NCBI GenBank assembly: GCA_902749685.1
Contig: CACVKW010000182.1
Span: 1 to 64,000 of the forward strand
Length of the DNA: 64,000 nucleotides
Source of the DNA: Olavius sp. associated proteobacterium Delta 1
GTDB taxonomy: Bacteria > Desulfobacterota > Desulfobacteria > Desulfobacterales > JAFDCJ01
Reading direction: 5' to 3'
Of this stretch, positions 17,185-25,244 are shown piece by piece; the stretch's first letter is position 1; every line of letters starts with the position of its first letter. Position numbers and translations under genes: made by a program. The notes below the pieces were generated by a model that did no database searches, was not told the DNA's origin, and saw nothing but the letters and a program-made list of their open reading frames with translations.

Positions 17185-17372
17185 CTGCTCCCCTCAGAAA
17201 TGACACCCGTGCTAAATCCTATTACAACTTGATATTCTAATATTTAAATGGATTTTCAATGCAGCCCCTGCAATGTGTTCACAGGGAGATAGAATAATGG
17301 GTTGTTGGGTATTCAAATTGCGGTGAAATCCCTGCAATTTAGCCTAATTCTCATAAACCTGTACAAAAAGTA

Positions 17373-17401
17373 TTTATAATACAAAAAATATGGTTTGTAA
17401 A
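17373..17401 (-). promoter_or_regulatory. promoter and candidate MarR operator, copy 1
   Basis: On the minus strand TTTACA (-35), a 17-bp spacer and TATAAA (-10) point at the MarR gene. Inside lies the inverted repeat TACAAA-N8-TTTGTA (17380-17399), covering the spacer and touching the -35 box, where a bound repressor would block RNA polymerase. The same layout with identical spacing is seen at 21106-21134. The remaining intergenic sequence to 17755 is AT-rich without other clear features. Confidence 0.65.
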
Positions 17402-17755
17402 GAGTTGTTTTTCAAAAATTAAAAATAAAATAACATTTAAAAAAATTAAATGTTCTATTATTGAAGTTTATCTGCGCCTCAGAAATAATCTGGCATCCAT
17501 CATTCCTTCATAGATAATAACACGATTTAAGAATTTCAGAAATTAATATTATTTAGCAGCCGTCACAATATCGATGTGAAGGGCGAATTATAATTGGGTA
17601 AAATTGATCACCGCTGCAGGGCTCTCCCCCGGCTGGTCCATGACCGTTTGTACCGTTTTCAATATTGACCTCTTCGGACGACCCGTGTATCATAGCCCGC
17701 ATCTTCATATAATCACCGGAAATACTCCCGAATGTTTCGAATCGAGGACAGTCGC

Positions 17756-18931
17756 ATGAACTCTGATGCACAGCCACCTGATCGACAATCCGACCATATC
17801 AACAAGAAGCTGCGGGTTGTTAAAGTGGAAGGCCGACCCGCCTTGAATGATTTTATTCGCCTGCCATGGTCGCTATACAGCGACGACCCGATGTGGGTCC
17901 CTCCCCTGCTGCTTGAACGACGCATGCATCTTTCTCCGAAAAACCCCTATTTTGAACATGCAATATTTTGTTCCTGGCTAGCTTATCGCGACGATAAAGC
18001 AGTGGGACGCATCAGTGCTCAAATTGACCGACTTCATATTGATCGTTACCAGGACGCCACCGGGTTTTTCGGGATGATAGAAGCAGAGGACGATATCCAA
18101 ACCTTCCGAATATTGCTGGATACAGCGGAGAATTGGCTGCGCAAGCAGGGAATGCGACGGATCTGCGGTCCCTTCAACCTGTCCATCAACCAGGAATTGG
18201 GCCTGCTGGTGGACGGATTCGACACACCGCCATCCTTGATGATGGGCCACGCCCGGCCGTATTATGCCGATCGGATGCAGGACAATGGGTATCAGAAGGA
18301 AAAAGACCTGCTGGCTTATATCATCTCCACGGATTCAGAGCTGTCCAAAGCCGTCAAGACAATTACGGCAAAAGTAAAAAATCGGGTTTTAATCAGAGGC
18401 CTGCGCAAGTCTCAGTTTGTCGGAGAACTGCAAATTATTCGTGATATTTTCAACGATGCCTGGTCTAAAAATTGGAATTTTGTCCCTTTCACCAATGCGG
18501 AATTTGAACATCTCGGTAAAGATTTAAAAATGCTGGCCGACGAGGAACTGGTGAAAATCGCCGAAGTCGATGGCGAACCGGCAGCATTTATGGTTCTTTT
18601 GCCAAACATCAATGAGGTTATCCGCGATCTAAACGGCAGGCTTTTTCCCTTCGGATGGCTAAAAATTCTTTGGCGGCTTAAATTAAAATACCCTAAATCT
18701 GCACGCATTCCCTTAATGGGAGTGCGCTGCCGATATCACGACAGCCTGATGGGCGCCGCCCTGGCATTCGGCGTGATCGGCGAGGCGCACAGACCCGCTT
18801 TAAAACGTGGCCTAAAAGAAGTGGAACTCTCCTGGATCCTCGAGGATAATATGGGCATGCGCGGCATTATTGAATTCCTCGGCGGGCGGGTGTATAAGAC
18901 CTACCGGATTTATAGTAAGCAACTAATATAA
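17756..18931 (+). CDS. GNAT-fold acyltransferase, candidate bacterial ceramide synthase (bCerS-like)
   Basis: About 391 residues from the ATG at 17756; an in-frame ATG 24 bases earlier is possible but less likely. The sequence LPWSLYSDDPMWVPPLLLER, then NPYFEHA, WLAYRDDKAVGRISAQIDR and GFFGMIEAEDD, and later LMMGHARPYY, fits a family often annotated as 'dATP pyrophosphohydrolase' or N-acetyltransferase. That family includes the Caulobacter ceramide synthase, which N-acylates the sphingoid base. Two GNAT-like halves are apparent. It is expected at the cytoplasmic face of the inner membrane. The nearby serine-palmitoyltransferase-like gene, ACP, acyl-AMP ligase and CerR-like reductase support the assignment. 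Similarity is recalled from memory of the family, so specific function is inference. Confidence 0.7.
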   Translation: MNSDAQPPDRQSDHINKKLRVVKVEGRPALNDFIRLPWSLYSDDPMWVPPLLLERRMHLSPKNPYFEHAIFCSWLAYRDDKAVGRISAQIDRLHIDRYQDATGFFGMIEAEDDIQTFRILLDTAENWLRKQGMRRICGPFNLSINQELGLLVDGFDTPPSLMMGHARPYYADRMQDNGYQKEKDLLAYIISTDSELSKAVKTITAKVKNRVLIRGLRKSQFVGELQIIRDIFNDAWSKNWNFVPFTNAEFEHLGKDLKMLADEELVKIAEVDGEPAAFMVLLPNINEVIRDLNGRLFPFGWLKILWRLKLKYPKSARIPLMGVRCRYHDSLMGAALAFGVIGEAHRPALKRGLKEVELSWILEDNMGMRGIIEFLGGRVYKTYRIYSKQLI

Positions 18932-19070
18932 GGTTTCGGGTGTCAGGAAACTAAGTTCAGGAAGCAGAGGCCAGATTTTTAAGTGGGAATTCAGCCTGAC
19001 AAGAGCTTCCCTCGATGTGCTCGAGGCCTGAGCTTGTCGAAGGCAGCCGGGAAGAACAAAAAAACCATGG

Positions 19071-19190
19071 AAAAGCGAACCGCAGAACCGCAGAATAACG
19101 AATATCGAATGTCGAAGGATAGTATCGCTTCGCTCTGTCATTTTTATAAAATTAGATAGGATACATCACTTCGACATTCGATATTTGCTT
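19071..19190. repeat. palindromic intergenic element, copy 3
   Basis: 120 bp opening AAAAGCGAACCGCAGAACCG and closing TTCGACATTCGATATTTGCTT. It contains the GGATAGTATCGCTTCGCTCTG and ATACATCACTTCGACATTCG segments of the family. Just before it lies a 22-nt word (19026-19047) repeated in inverse orientation at 63891-63912. Confidence 0.75.
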
Positions 19191-19228
19191 CTGTAGCCTT
19201 GATTTCAAATATTTCCCATGCCTCACCA

Positions 19229-20041
19229 ATGAGCGCGATGACACATTCCCCACATAAATTTACCGCCCTGGTCCTGGCTGCCGATCGTGGGTTAGATGAT
19301 CCGGTTGCCAAGGCTGCCGGTGTGCCGTGCAAATCCTTGGCACCGATTGGCGGCGTTCCCATGGTTTTTCGTGTGGTCAATGCCCTGGATACATCTCGCG
19401 AAGTCGACGCGATCAATTTATGCGGGCCGTCGGAAACCATTGTAAATCAAACGGCCGACCTTGGAGACCTGATCACATCGGGCAAAGTTAAATGGTATGC
19501 AAATCAGGCGACACCAAGCACCAGCGCCTATCATGTTCTCCAAAGCCTGCCGGATGAAGTGCCCGTCATTCTGACGACCGCCGATCATGCGCTGCTGAGT
19601 GCCCGCGTTGTCGACCACTTTTGCAGCCATGCCAAAAGCACGGGTTGTGATGTGGTAATCGGTATCGCCCGACATGAAGAAGTTGCCAAAGCCTATCCTG
19701 AGACCCGCAGAACAGCGACCCGACTGTCCGACGGCGCTTACTGCGGCTGTAACCTGTTTGCTTTTCTGACCCCCCGTGCGCGCATGGCCGCAGATTTCTG
19801 GCGCCAGGTTGAATCTCAGCGCAAAAAGCCGCTGCGCGTGATACGAGTATTGGGTTGGATGGCAGTTGTGCGCTATCTCATGGGCCGTCTGTCCCTAGCG
19901 GAAGCCCTGGTCCGGATTTCGCGCCGCCTGGGCTTTAAGGCCGGTGCCGTTATCATGCCTTTTGCGGAAGCCGCTGTGGATGTCGATTCGGTCAGCGACC
20001 TGGAATTGGTGGAGAAAATCATCGCCGAAAAGCAGGCATGA
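19229..20041 (+). CDS. MobA-like NTP transferase domain protein
   Basis: About 270 residues from the ATG at 19229; a TTG thirty bases earlier keeps the frame open. FTALVLAADRGLDDPVAKAA, then CKSLAPIGGVPMVFRVVNAL, is the N-terminal nucleotide-binding part of NTP_transf_3 proteins, though the usual GxG loop is altered to AADRGLDDP. LTTADHALL carries the metal-binding Asp and a distal D-V-D-SVSDLE is the second metal site. It presumably activates a small phosphate compound with a nucleotide. Together with the LicC-like enzyme at 15841 this gives two different activating enzymes in the lipid locus. In Caulobacter, nucleotidyltransferases are involved in adding phosphoglycerate head groups to ceramide; equivalence here is untested. 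Confidence 0.7.
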   Translation: MSAMTHSPHKFTALVLAADRGLDDPVAKAAGVPCKSLAPIGGVPMVFRVVNALDTSREVDAINLCGPSETIVNQTADLGDLITSGKVKWYANQATPSTSAYHVLQSLPDEVPVILTTADHALLSARVVDHFCSHAKSTGCDVVIGIARHEEVAKAYPETRRTATRLSDGAYCGCNLFAFLTPRARMAADFWRQVESQRKKPLRVIRVLGWMAVVRYLMGRLSLAEALVRISRRLGFKAGAVIMPFAEAAVDVDSVSDLELVEKIIAEKQA

Positions 20042-20072
20042 TTGAATTCGGAAGTCGGAAGTTGGAAGTCGG

Positions 20073-20190
20073 AAAAACGAACCGCAGAATATCGAAGTAT
20101 TGTTTCGCTTCGCCCAGACCTTTTAATTAAATAGATAGAATGCCTTACTTCGACATTCGATATTCATTATTCGACATTCGATATTCGCTG
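20073..20190. repeat. palindromic intergenic element, copy 4
   Basis: About 118 bp opening AAAAACGAACCGCAGAATAT and closing CGACATTCGATATTCGCTG, with the internal TTTCGCTTCGCCCAG and CTTACTTCGACATTCG segments of the family. It separates two convergently arranged units. Confidence 0.75.
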
Positions 20191-20216
20191 TTCTTATCAG
20201 CTTCAAAATTTGTCAT

Positions 20217-20530
20217 CTAAAATCTAAAACTCGGTCTCAACCTATGGCCTTTGCGCCACGCTCTCTGCCCCATGTGGTAATTTTCCGCATTCCGCATTCC
20301 GAATTCCCACTTCAAACTGATCTTACCCCAAGCATATCTGGCCTGGGATGACACAATATTCCCATCACCGGTCTCGCAAGCTCGTACAACGCGGCTGGCC
20401 TGCTTAAGATCGGCGGGGAAATCGACCTCACACCACTGGAGCCCATTTATCAGGCACGTCCGAACCGGCAAAGACTGGGCCATCTCATCAATCGTTTCCC
20501 CTGCCCGGCACTTAGTATGACTGCTTTCAT
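20217..20530 (-). pseudogene. deletion-broken second copy of the LicC-like nucleotidyltransferase
   Basis: The first thirteen codons (MKAVILSAGQGKR) match the start of 15841-16632, then jump directly, and out of frame, to the C-terminal segment IDEMAQSLPVRTCLINGLQW and CEVDFPADLKQASRVV. The roughly 180 central residues, including the metal-binding site, are gone. The remaining tail diverges after that. The MarR gene upstream (20569-21054) is the paralogue of 16714-17184, so this is the decayed half of a duplicated regulator/transferase pair. Confidence 0.8.
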
Positions 20531-20568
20531 GGTCTACAACCTTAAGGTTTCGTTAATAAGGATAATTG

Positions 20569-21054
20569 TTAGGCACCCAGAGCCGTCGGTTCATGTAGCC
20601 GCAATTCGAGCAGGTCGTCGAAAAATCCAATTGAATTTTTAAGAATCAGGTGAAATGATTCATTCTGCTCTGCAGTCAAGTCGAGAGAATTGGCCACTGT
20701 GGTAAATACATCAGATTGACTCTGTTTTATCTGCTCTAATCTAGCGCGGCCTTTGTCAGTCAAACTGACTGCGGTTATCCGTTGGTTCTCTGGAAGAATA
20801 TTTTTGGCAACCAGCTTTTTTTCTTTCCAAAGCCTTGTGATAGTGGTCGAAATTGTACTATTGCTGACCTTCGGATAAAAATTGCTGATTTCAGAGATAC
20901 TCATATTCCCCTGTGTGCCGATAAGTTCCAGTAGAAGGGCTTCTCGTTCACTCAAGTCGGTCGACCGCTTTTCTTCTGATAACTGCGACGCAATGAATAA
21001 GCGTACCCTGAAAGCCATGTCATAAATCATCATTTCCGTAACTTCTTTCATCAA
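20569..21054 (-). CDS. MarR-family transcriptional regulator (copy 2)
   Basis: A 161-residue winged-helix protein closely related to 16714-17184. The recognition region SISEISNFYPKVSNSTISTT, then TRLWKEKKLVAKNI and RITAVSLTDKGRARLEQI, is intact. The ATG is preceded by AAGGAGG five bases upstream, a strong start. It looks functional although the nucleotidyltransferase gene behind it is broken, so it may now serve other targets, such as its sister gene or the acyl-AMP ligase operon that diverges from it. Its promoter carries the shared inverted repeat (21113-21132). Confidence 0.85.
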   Translation of the reverse strand: MMKEVTEMMIYDMAFRVRLFIASQLSEEKRSTDLSEREALLLELIGTQGNMSISEISNFYPKVSNSTISTTITRLWKEKKLVAKNILPENQRITAVSLTDKGRARLEQIKQSQSDVFTTVANSLDLTAEQNESFHLILKNSIGFFDDLLELRLHEPTALGA

Positions 21055-21105
21055 ATCCTCCTTATAAATCTCCTTATAAATCAGCCTAATTTAAAAACAC
21101 AACTA

Positions 21106-21134
21106 TTTATAATACAAAATTTATTGTTTGTAAA
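21106..21134 (-). promoter_or_regulatory. promoter and candidate MarR operator, copy 2
   Basis: TTTACA, 17-bp spacer and TATAAA on the minus strand, with the inverted repeat TACAAA-N8-TTTGTA at 21113-21132: the same architecture as at 17373-17401. The transcript start would lie about 45 bases before the MarR ATG. Confidence 0.65.
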
Positions 21135-21342
21135 GAGTTAATAAAAAGAATTTTAATTACTATTAATAATTTCTAAAATAAAACTTTTTGTTAAACAAAC
21201 TCCGGACAATCTAAAATATCCCCCTATAATTAGGATTAATAATATTTTAGCTAATGAAATGTTTATTTTGCGAAATATGCTATTAATTAAAGGTTATTAT
21301 TTAAATATAAAAAGATTTTCGAAATTTTTATTAATTTAACTC

Positions 21343-21371
21343 TTGACATATTGAATTGATCGGATTATCAT
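21343..21371 (+). promoter_or_regulatory. candidate sigma-70 promoter for the sphingolipid operon
   Basis: A consensus TTGACA at 21343-21348, exactly 17 bp, then TATCAT at 21366-21371 in a very AT-rich region. It points to the acyl-AMP ligase at 21923, which would give a leader of about 540 nt. The stretch 21372-21922 contains no open frame of note and no RNA family I recognise. Confidence 0.55.
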
Positions 21372-21922
21372 TAAATTAATTTTTTGAAATATTAGCGCTC
21401 GGTTAAAATTATGCAATTGGCTTCGAACCAGGATTTTTTAAATAGTTAAAATATTTTAACCCGTTATTTAATTTGGGCATTATTATTGCATAGGCTTTAC
21501 TGTTTTTGAAATACGTGTTACGCTTTTTAAGAACCTCAGCTCTTTCAAGGTCAATATAGTGATTTTTTCATTCAATCAAAAAATGGCCTGACAGGTAAAG
21601 CGAACACACTAACTTATATCGCAAGCCGCTGAACTCCGCGGGTTAATCACCACGCAGATAAGGGGTCATAAAATAGATATCCGTTGGATTGGAATCGTTT
21701 CTGTAGAGTTAAAAGGTTTTATTCCAAAAATAATATGTCAGAGATTTGACATTTAACCGTAAATCAGGTAAAAGCCACATCGGCAGAAGTACTTGATCTT
21801 TAAATGGCAAAGAAAGATTTAAAAGATCAGAGGTAAATTGCAGATGTTAGGTTGATGCAGCGACCCCGGGGAGGGAACGTCGCCGTGCTGACTTGATTTG
21901 GACTATGGAGGCTTTAGTTGCT

Positions 21923-23704
21923 ATGGATGCTACACCTGCCGCAAGTAAACTGCCGCTGCGGATTGCAGATTTTTCTACGCTAGCAGAAGCGCTCGATTAC
22001 GCTGCACGTGGAAAAACCGGGTTTAATTTCTATACTGGTGGCGTCAAATTATACGCTAACCTACCCTACGCACAACTTAAAGAAGATGCGCAGGCACTGG
22101 CACGTCGTCTCATCGACCTGGGAGCGAGTCGCGGCTCGCGGGTTGGCCTGGTGGCTGATACACACCCGGATTTTATGCGTTTCTTCTTCGCCTGCCAGTA
22201 CGCCGGATTAATACCCGTGCCGCTGCCGGCCTCCGTCCATTTGGGCGGCCGGAAAGCGTACGTTGCACAGTTAGAAAGGCTCCTTTCAATCTGCCAGGCT
22301 GAAATCGCCATGGCGCCCGATGGCTTTCTTACCTACCTGAAAGAAGCTGCCCGGGGCTTAAAAATGCGTTTTCTGGGAAGCCCACAGGATTTTTATGATC
22401 TCCCGGAGCCGAATATCCGTCTGCGTCCCTCGCAAACCAACGAGGTGGCTTATCTGCAATATACCTCCGGCAGTACCCGTTTCCCGCGCGGCGTAATGAT
22501 TACTCAAAAAGCTGTGCTCAGCAATCTTTTAGCCATCCTAAAATACGGCATCCAGGTTCGACAGGAGGATCGGGCGGTATCCTGGCTTCCCTATTTTCAT
22601 GACATGGGACTGGTCGGTCTCGTGCTGTCCCCAATGGCCGCCCAGCTGAGTGTCGATTATTTAAGTACGCGGGATTTTGCCATGCGTCCCAGGCTGTGGT
22701 TGACTCTGATGTCCCAGAATAAAGGCACGTTGTCCTTCAGCCCACCGTTCGGCTACGAACTGGCCGCAAGACGCGTGCGAGAAGACGAAGCCAGCAGCTT
22801 TGATCTAAAATCCTGGCGAGTTGCGGGCGTTGGCGCGGAGCCGATTCGCACCGAACCGCTTGAAAAATTTGCCGATCTTCTGGCACCCAGTGGTTTCGAC
22901 CGGCGCTCCTTTGTACCCTGTTACGGTATGGCGGAATGTTCCCTGGCGGTGACATTTGCGCCCCTGGGACAGGGTGCCGATGTAGACCACGTGGATATCA
23001 ATGCGCTGGCTAAAGAGCAACAAGCCCGTCCGTTGCACCCAAAACAGGACAGTAATGCTGCTCGCTCAACTAATTTTACCAACTGCGGAGCACCGCTGCC
23101 GGGATATGAAGTCGAAATTCGAGATGATCAAGGGCAGGTGTTGCCCGAGCGGCATTGCGGAACCCTGTATGTTCGAGGACCCAGTATCATGTCCGGGTAC
23201 TTTGGGGATCTCAAGTCTACCCGTGAAGTTTTATCTCCCGATGGCTGGTTAAACACAGGAGATCTGGCGTATCAAGTTGGAAATGGCATCGTAATCACAG
23301 GGCGTGAAAAAGATTTAATTATCATCAATGGCCGCAATATCTGGCCGCAGGATCTGGAGTACCTCGCAGAGCAACAACCCGAGGTGCGCACAGGAGACGC
23401 ATCGTCCTTTTCGGTGCCCGATGCGAATGGCGAGGAACGGGCCGTTATGATGGTCCAGTGCCGTGAATCCGATGAACAAAAGCGCGCCGACTTGCGAGAG
23501 CGATTGCACAGCTTGATCCGAGAGGAGTTCGGCATTGACTGCCTGATTGAATTAGTACCCCGAAATACCTTACCTAGAACAACGTCTGGAAAGCTATCCC
23601 GCTCCGGAGCGCGAAAAGAATATCTGAAACGGGTTGCCGCTGAGCAGACCAATGAGCCCGGAGAAGATCTATACGCTGCAACCCTCCGTCAGCGGGCCAT
23701 CTAA
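21923..23704 (+). CDS. fatty acyl-AMP ligase / acyl-ACP synthetase
   Basis: About 593 residues from the ATG at 21923, which follows GGAGG at 11 bases; an in-frame ATG at 21905 and a TTG at 21893 are alternatives. It is an adenylating enzyme of the FAAL group: the P-loop YTSGSTRFPRGVMIT is FAAL-like. SWLPYFHDMGLVG, YGMAECSLAVTFAP and GWLNTGDLAY, then the hinge GREKDLIIINGRNIWPQDLE, follow in order. It activates a fatty acid with ATP and should load it onto the ACP encoded at 24996, as the acyl-ACP synthetase of the Caulobacter ceramide locus does. It is the first gene of a plus-strand operon with the CerR-like reductase, ACP and alpha-oxoamine synthase. A partner for non-ribosomal lipids is a weaker alternative. 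Confidence 0.85.
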   Translation: MDATPAASKLPLRIADFSTLAEALDYAARGKTGFNFYTGGVKLYANLPYAQLKEDAQALARRLIDLGASRGSRVGLVADTHPDFMRFFFACQYAGLIPVPLPASVHLGGRKAYVAQLERLLSICQAEIAMAPDGFLTYLKEAARGLKMRFLGSPQDFYDLPEPNIRLRPSQTNEVAYLQYTSGSTRFPRGVMITQKAVLSNLLAILKYGIQVRQEDRAVSWLPYFHDMGLVGLVLSPMAAQLSVDYLSTRDFAMRPRLWLTLMSQNKGTLSFSPPFGYELAARRVREDEASSFDLKSWRVAGVGAEPIRTEPLEKFADLLAPSGFDRRSFVPCYGMAECSLAVTFAPLGQGADVDHVDINALAKEQQARPLHPKQDSNAARSTNFTNCGAPLPGYEVEIRDDQGQVLPERHCGTLYVRGPSIMSGYFGDLKSTREVLSPDGWLNTGDLAYQVGNGIVITGREKDLIIINGRNIWPQDLEYLAEQQPEVRTGDASSFSVPDANGEERAVMMVQCRESDEQKRADLRERLHSLIREEFGIDCLIELVPRNTLPRTTSGKLSRSGARKEYLKRVAAEQTNEPGEDLYAATLRQRAI

Positions 23705-23802
23705 TCTGAAAATTAAAACCAAGAGCCACATAAACCTATGATTTATGAGCTGATCATCACGGTAATACCGATCAGAACCGGATGAGTGTTTGGAAAAATT
23801 GA

Positions 23803-24729
23803 ATGGCTGACACGATTGCATTAACGGGAGCGACAGGGTTTGTCGGCGCCGCGGTGGCCCGGCGCTTGACAACAGCCGGTCACAGGATTCAAGCTTTAAT
23901 TCGCCCTGCATCAATTTATAAACAGCCGGCCGATATAGCAGCCGAATGGATCGCAGGTGACCTTGATGACGTGCAAAGTCTGCAGCGCCTGGTAAAGGGG
24001 GTGGCGGCTGTAATACATTGTGCCGGGGCGGTTCGCGGCTCAACCCGTGAGCATTTTAATCGTATCAATGCCGATGGACTCGCGCGCCTGGTCCGCGCGA
24101 CGGTCAACCAGCACCCCATGCCGCGCTTATTGTTAATCTCATCATTGTCAGCCCGGGAACCACATCTGTCGCATTACGCTGCCAGTAAGCGGCAGGGGGA
24201 AAGGCTGCTGACCGAGCAATCGCACCAATTGTCCTGGACCATTTATCGACCCTGCGCTGTTTATGGTCCGGGTGATCGGGAGATACTGCCGGTTTTTAAA
24301 TGGATGGCAAAAGGCATCGCGCCGGTCCTCGGTTCCGGCAATGGCCGATTTTCCTTGATTTATGTGAATGATCTTGCCGAAGCTATCGCAACATGGTTGG
24401 ACCGCAATTGCTGTCAATCCGGCACCTATGAGTTGCATGACGGAAATCCAGGCGGTTATTCATGGCACGATGTTATCAATACGATCAGGCAGCTTCGCCG
24501 CAAAGCAATGGTTCGCCTGCAAATACCACTGGTCCTGGTAAAGCTGACGGCAGCGTTAAATCTTTTGGCCGCCCGTACCGTCGGCTATGCACCCATGCTG
24601 ACCCCCGGCAAGGTGTGCGAATTAAGCCATCCTGACTGGGTTTGTGACAATGCCGCACTGATCAGCGCCACTGGCTGGACACCGAAAATTTTATTGCCGG
24701 AAGGATTGCAGCTTACGCTAAGCGCTTAG
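23803..24729 (+). CDS. NAD(P)-dependent epimerase/dehydratase-type reductase (CerR-like)
   Basis: A 308-residue extended SDR. TGATGFVGAAVARRL (8-22) is the cofactor loop, VIHCAGAV the central strand, and YAASKRQGERLL supplies the catalytic Tyr and Lys. The gene lies between the acyl-AMP ligase and ACP/serine-palmitoyltransferase genes, the position of cerR in Caulobacter-type sphingolipid loci, where such an SDR reduces the 3-oxo group of the long-chain base or oxidised ceramide. This places it at the second or last reduction step. The C-terminal domain has a hydrophobic stretch (VLVKLTAALNLLAA) that may associate with the membrane. Family call is firm; reaction inferred from context. Confidence 0.8.
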   Translation: MADTIALTGATGFVGAAVARRLTTAGHRIQALIRPASIYKQPADIAAEWIAGDLDDVQSLQRLVKGVAAVIHCAGAVRGSTREHFNRINADGLARLVRATVNQHPMPRLLLISSLSAREPHLSHYAASKRQGERLLTEQSHQLSWTIYRPCAVYGPGDREILPVFKWMAKGIAPVLGSGNGRFSLIYVNDLAEAIATWLDRNCCQSGTYELHDGNPGGYSWHDVINTIRQLRRKAMVRLQIPLVLVKLTAALNLLAARTVGYAPMLTPGKVCELSHPDWVCDNAALISATGWTPKILLPEGLQLTLSA

Positions 24730-24787
24730 AAACTATTTGGCGCATTTTTTTGAACGATTATTATACTGGGTATGTTTTTCATCTTAA

Positions 24788-24927
24788 CATGATTGAATAT
24801 TTCTGATTGAATATCGAATATTGAAGGTCCGCCTGTGGCAGATCAATTAACAAAAGACCTATAAAAAATAACCGAACCTAGCGACTTCCACAAATATTCA
24901 ACAGTCAATTGTCCGCCCCAAGGCGGA
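24788..24927. repeat. degenerate palindromic element with GCC/GGC hairpin
   Basis: AT-rich TTGAATATTTCTGATTGAAT, then ATCGAATATTG on the left and CAAATATTCAACAGTCAAT on the right form the remnants of inverted ends. It finishes with the perfect hairpin TCCGCC-CCAA-GGCGGA (24912-24927). It lies between the reductase and ACP genes within the operon. Confidence 0.5.
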
Positions 24928-24995
24928 TCCGGTTTAAGCTGGAAAACGGCCTGAAACCACTAATCTAAAACAAAGCGAAAGGGTAGTATAACGAT

Positions 24996-25244
24996 ATGCA
25001 CGAATACCAGATTATATTGCAGGCGCTAAACGAAATACTCCAACCTTTTGTTACTCGGGGTCAGGCGGTCAACGAAGATACGGACTTGGTGGCTGATCTG
25101 GGCCTTGATTCGTTGAAGGTCATGAAAATTCTGGAATCGGTGGAAGACCGCTTTGACATCTCGATTCCGTTAAACGTGCTGCCGGACGTTCGCACCGTGA
25201 AAGACTTTGCTTTACAGATTCAAAAATTGAACGAGGATGGATGA
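24996..25244 (+). CDS. acyl carrier protein dedicated to sphingolipid synthesis
   Basis: An 82-residue acidic four-helix carrier with the phosphopantetheine site LGLDSLKV (Ser at about residue 39). Its ATG-distal end overlaps the alpha-oxoamine synthase start by four bases (ATGA), indicating translational coupling. In Caulobacter a specialised ACP (AcpR) hands the acyl chain to serine palmitoyltransferase; the adjacent acyl-AMP ligase here would charge this protein. Small size and full motif make it a complete type II ACP. Confidence 0.9.
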   Translation: MHEYQIILQALNEILQPFVTRGQAVNEDTDLVADLGLDSLKVMKILESVEDRFDISIPLNVLPDVRTVKDFALQIQKLNEDG

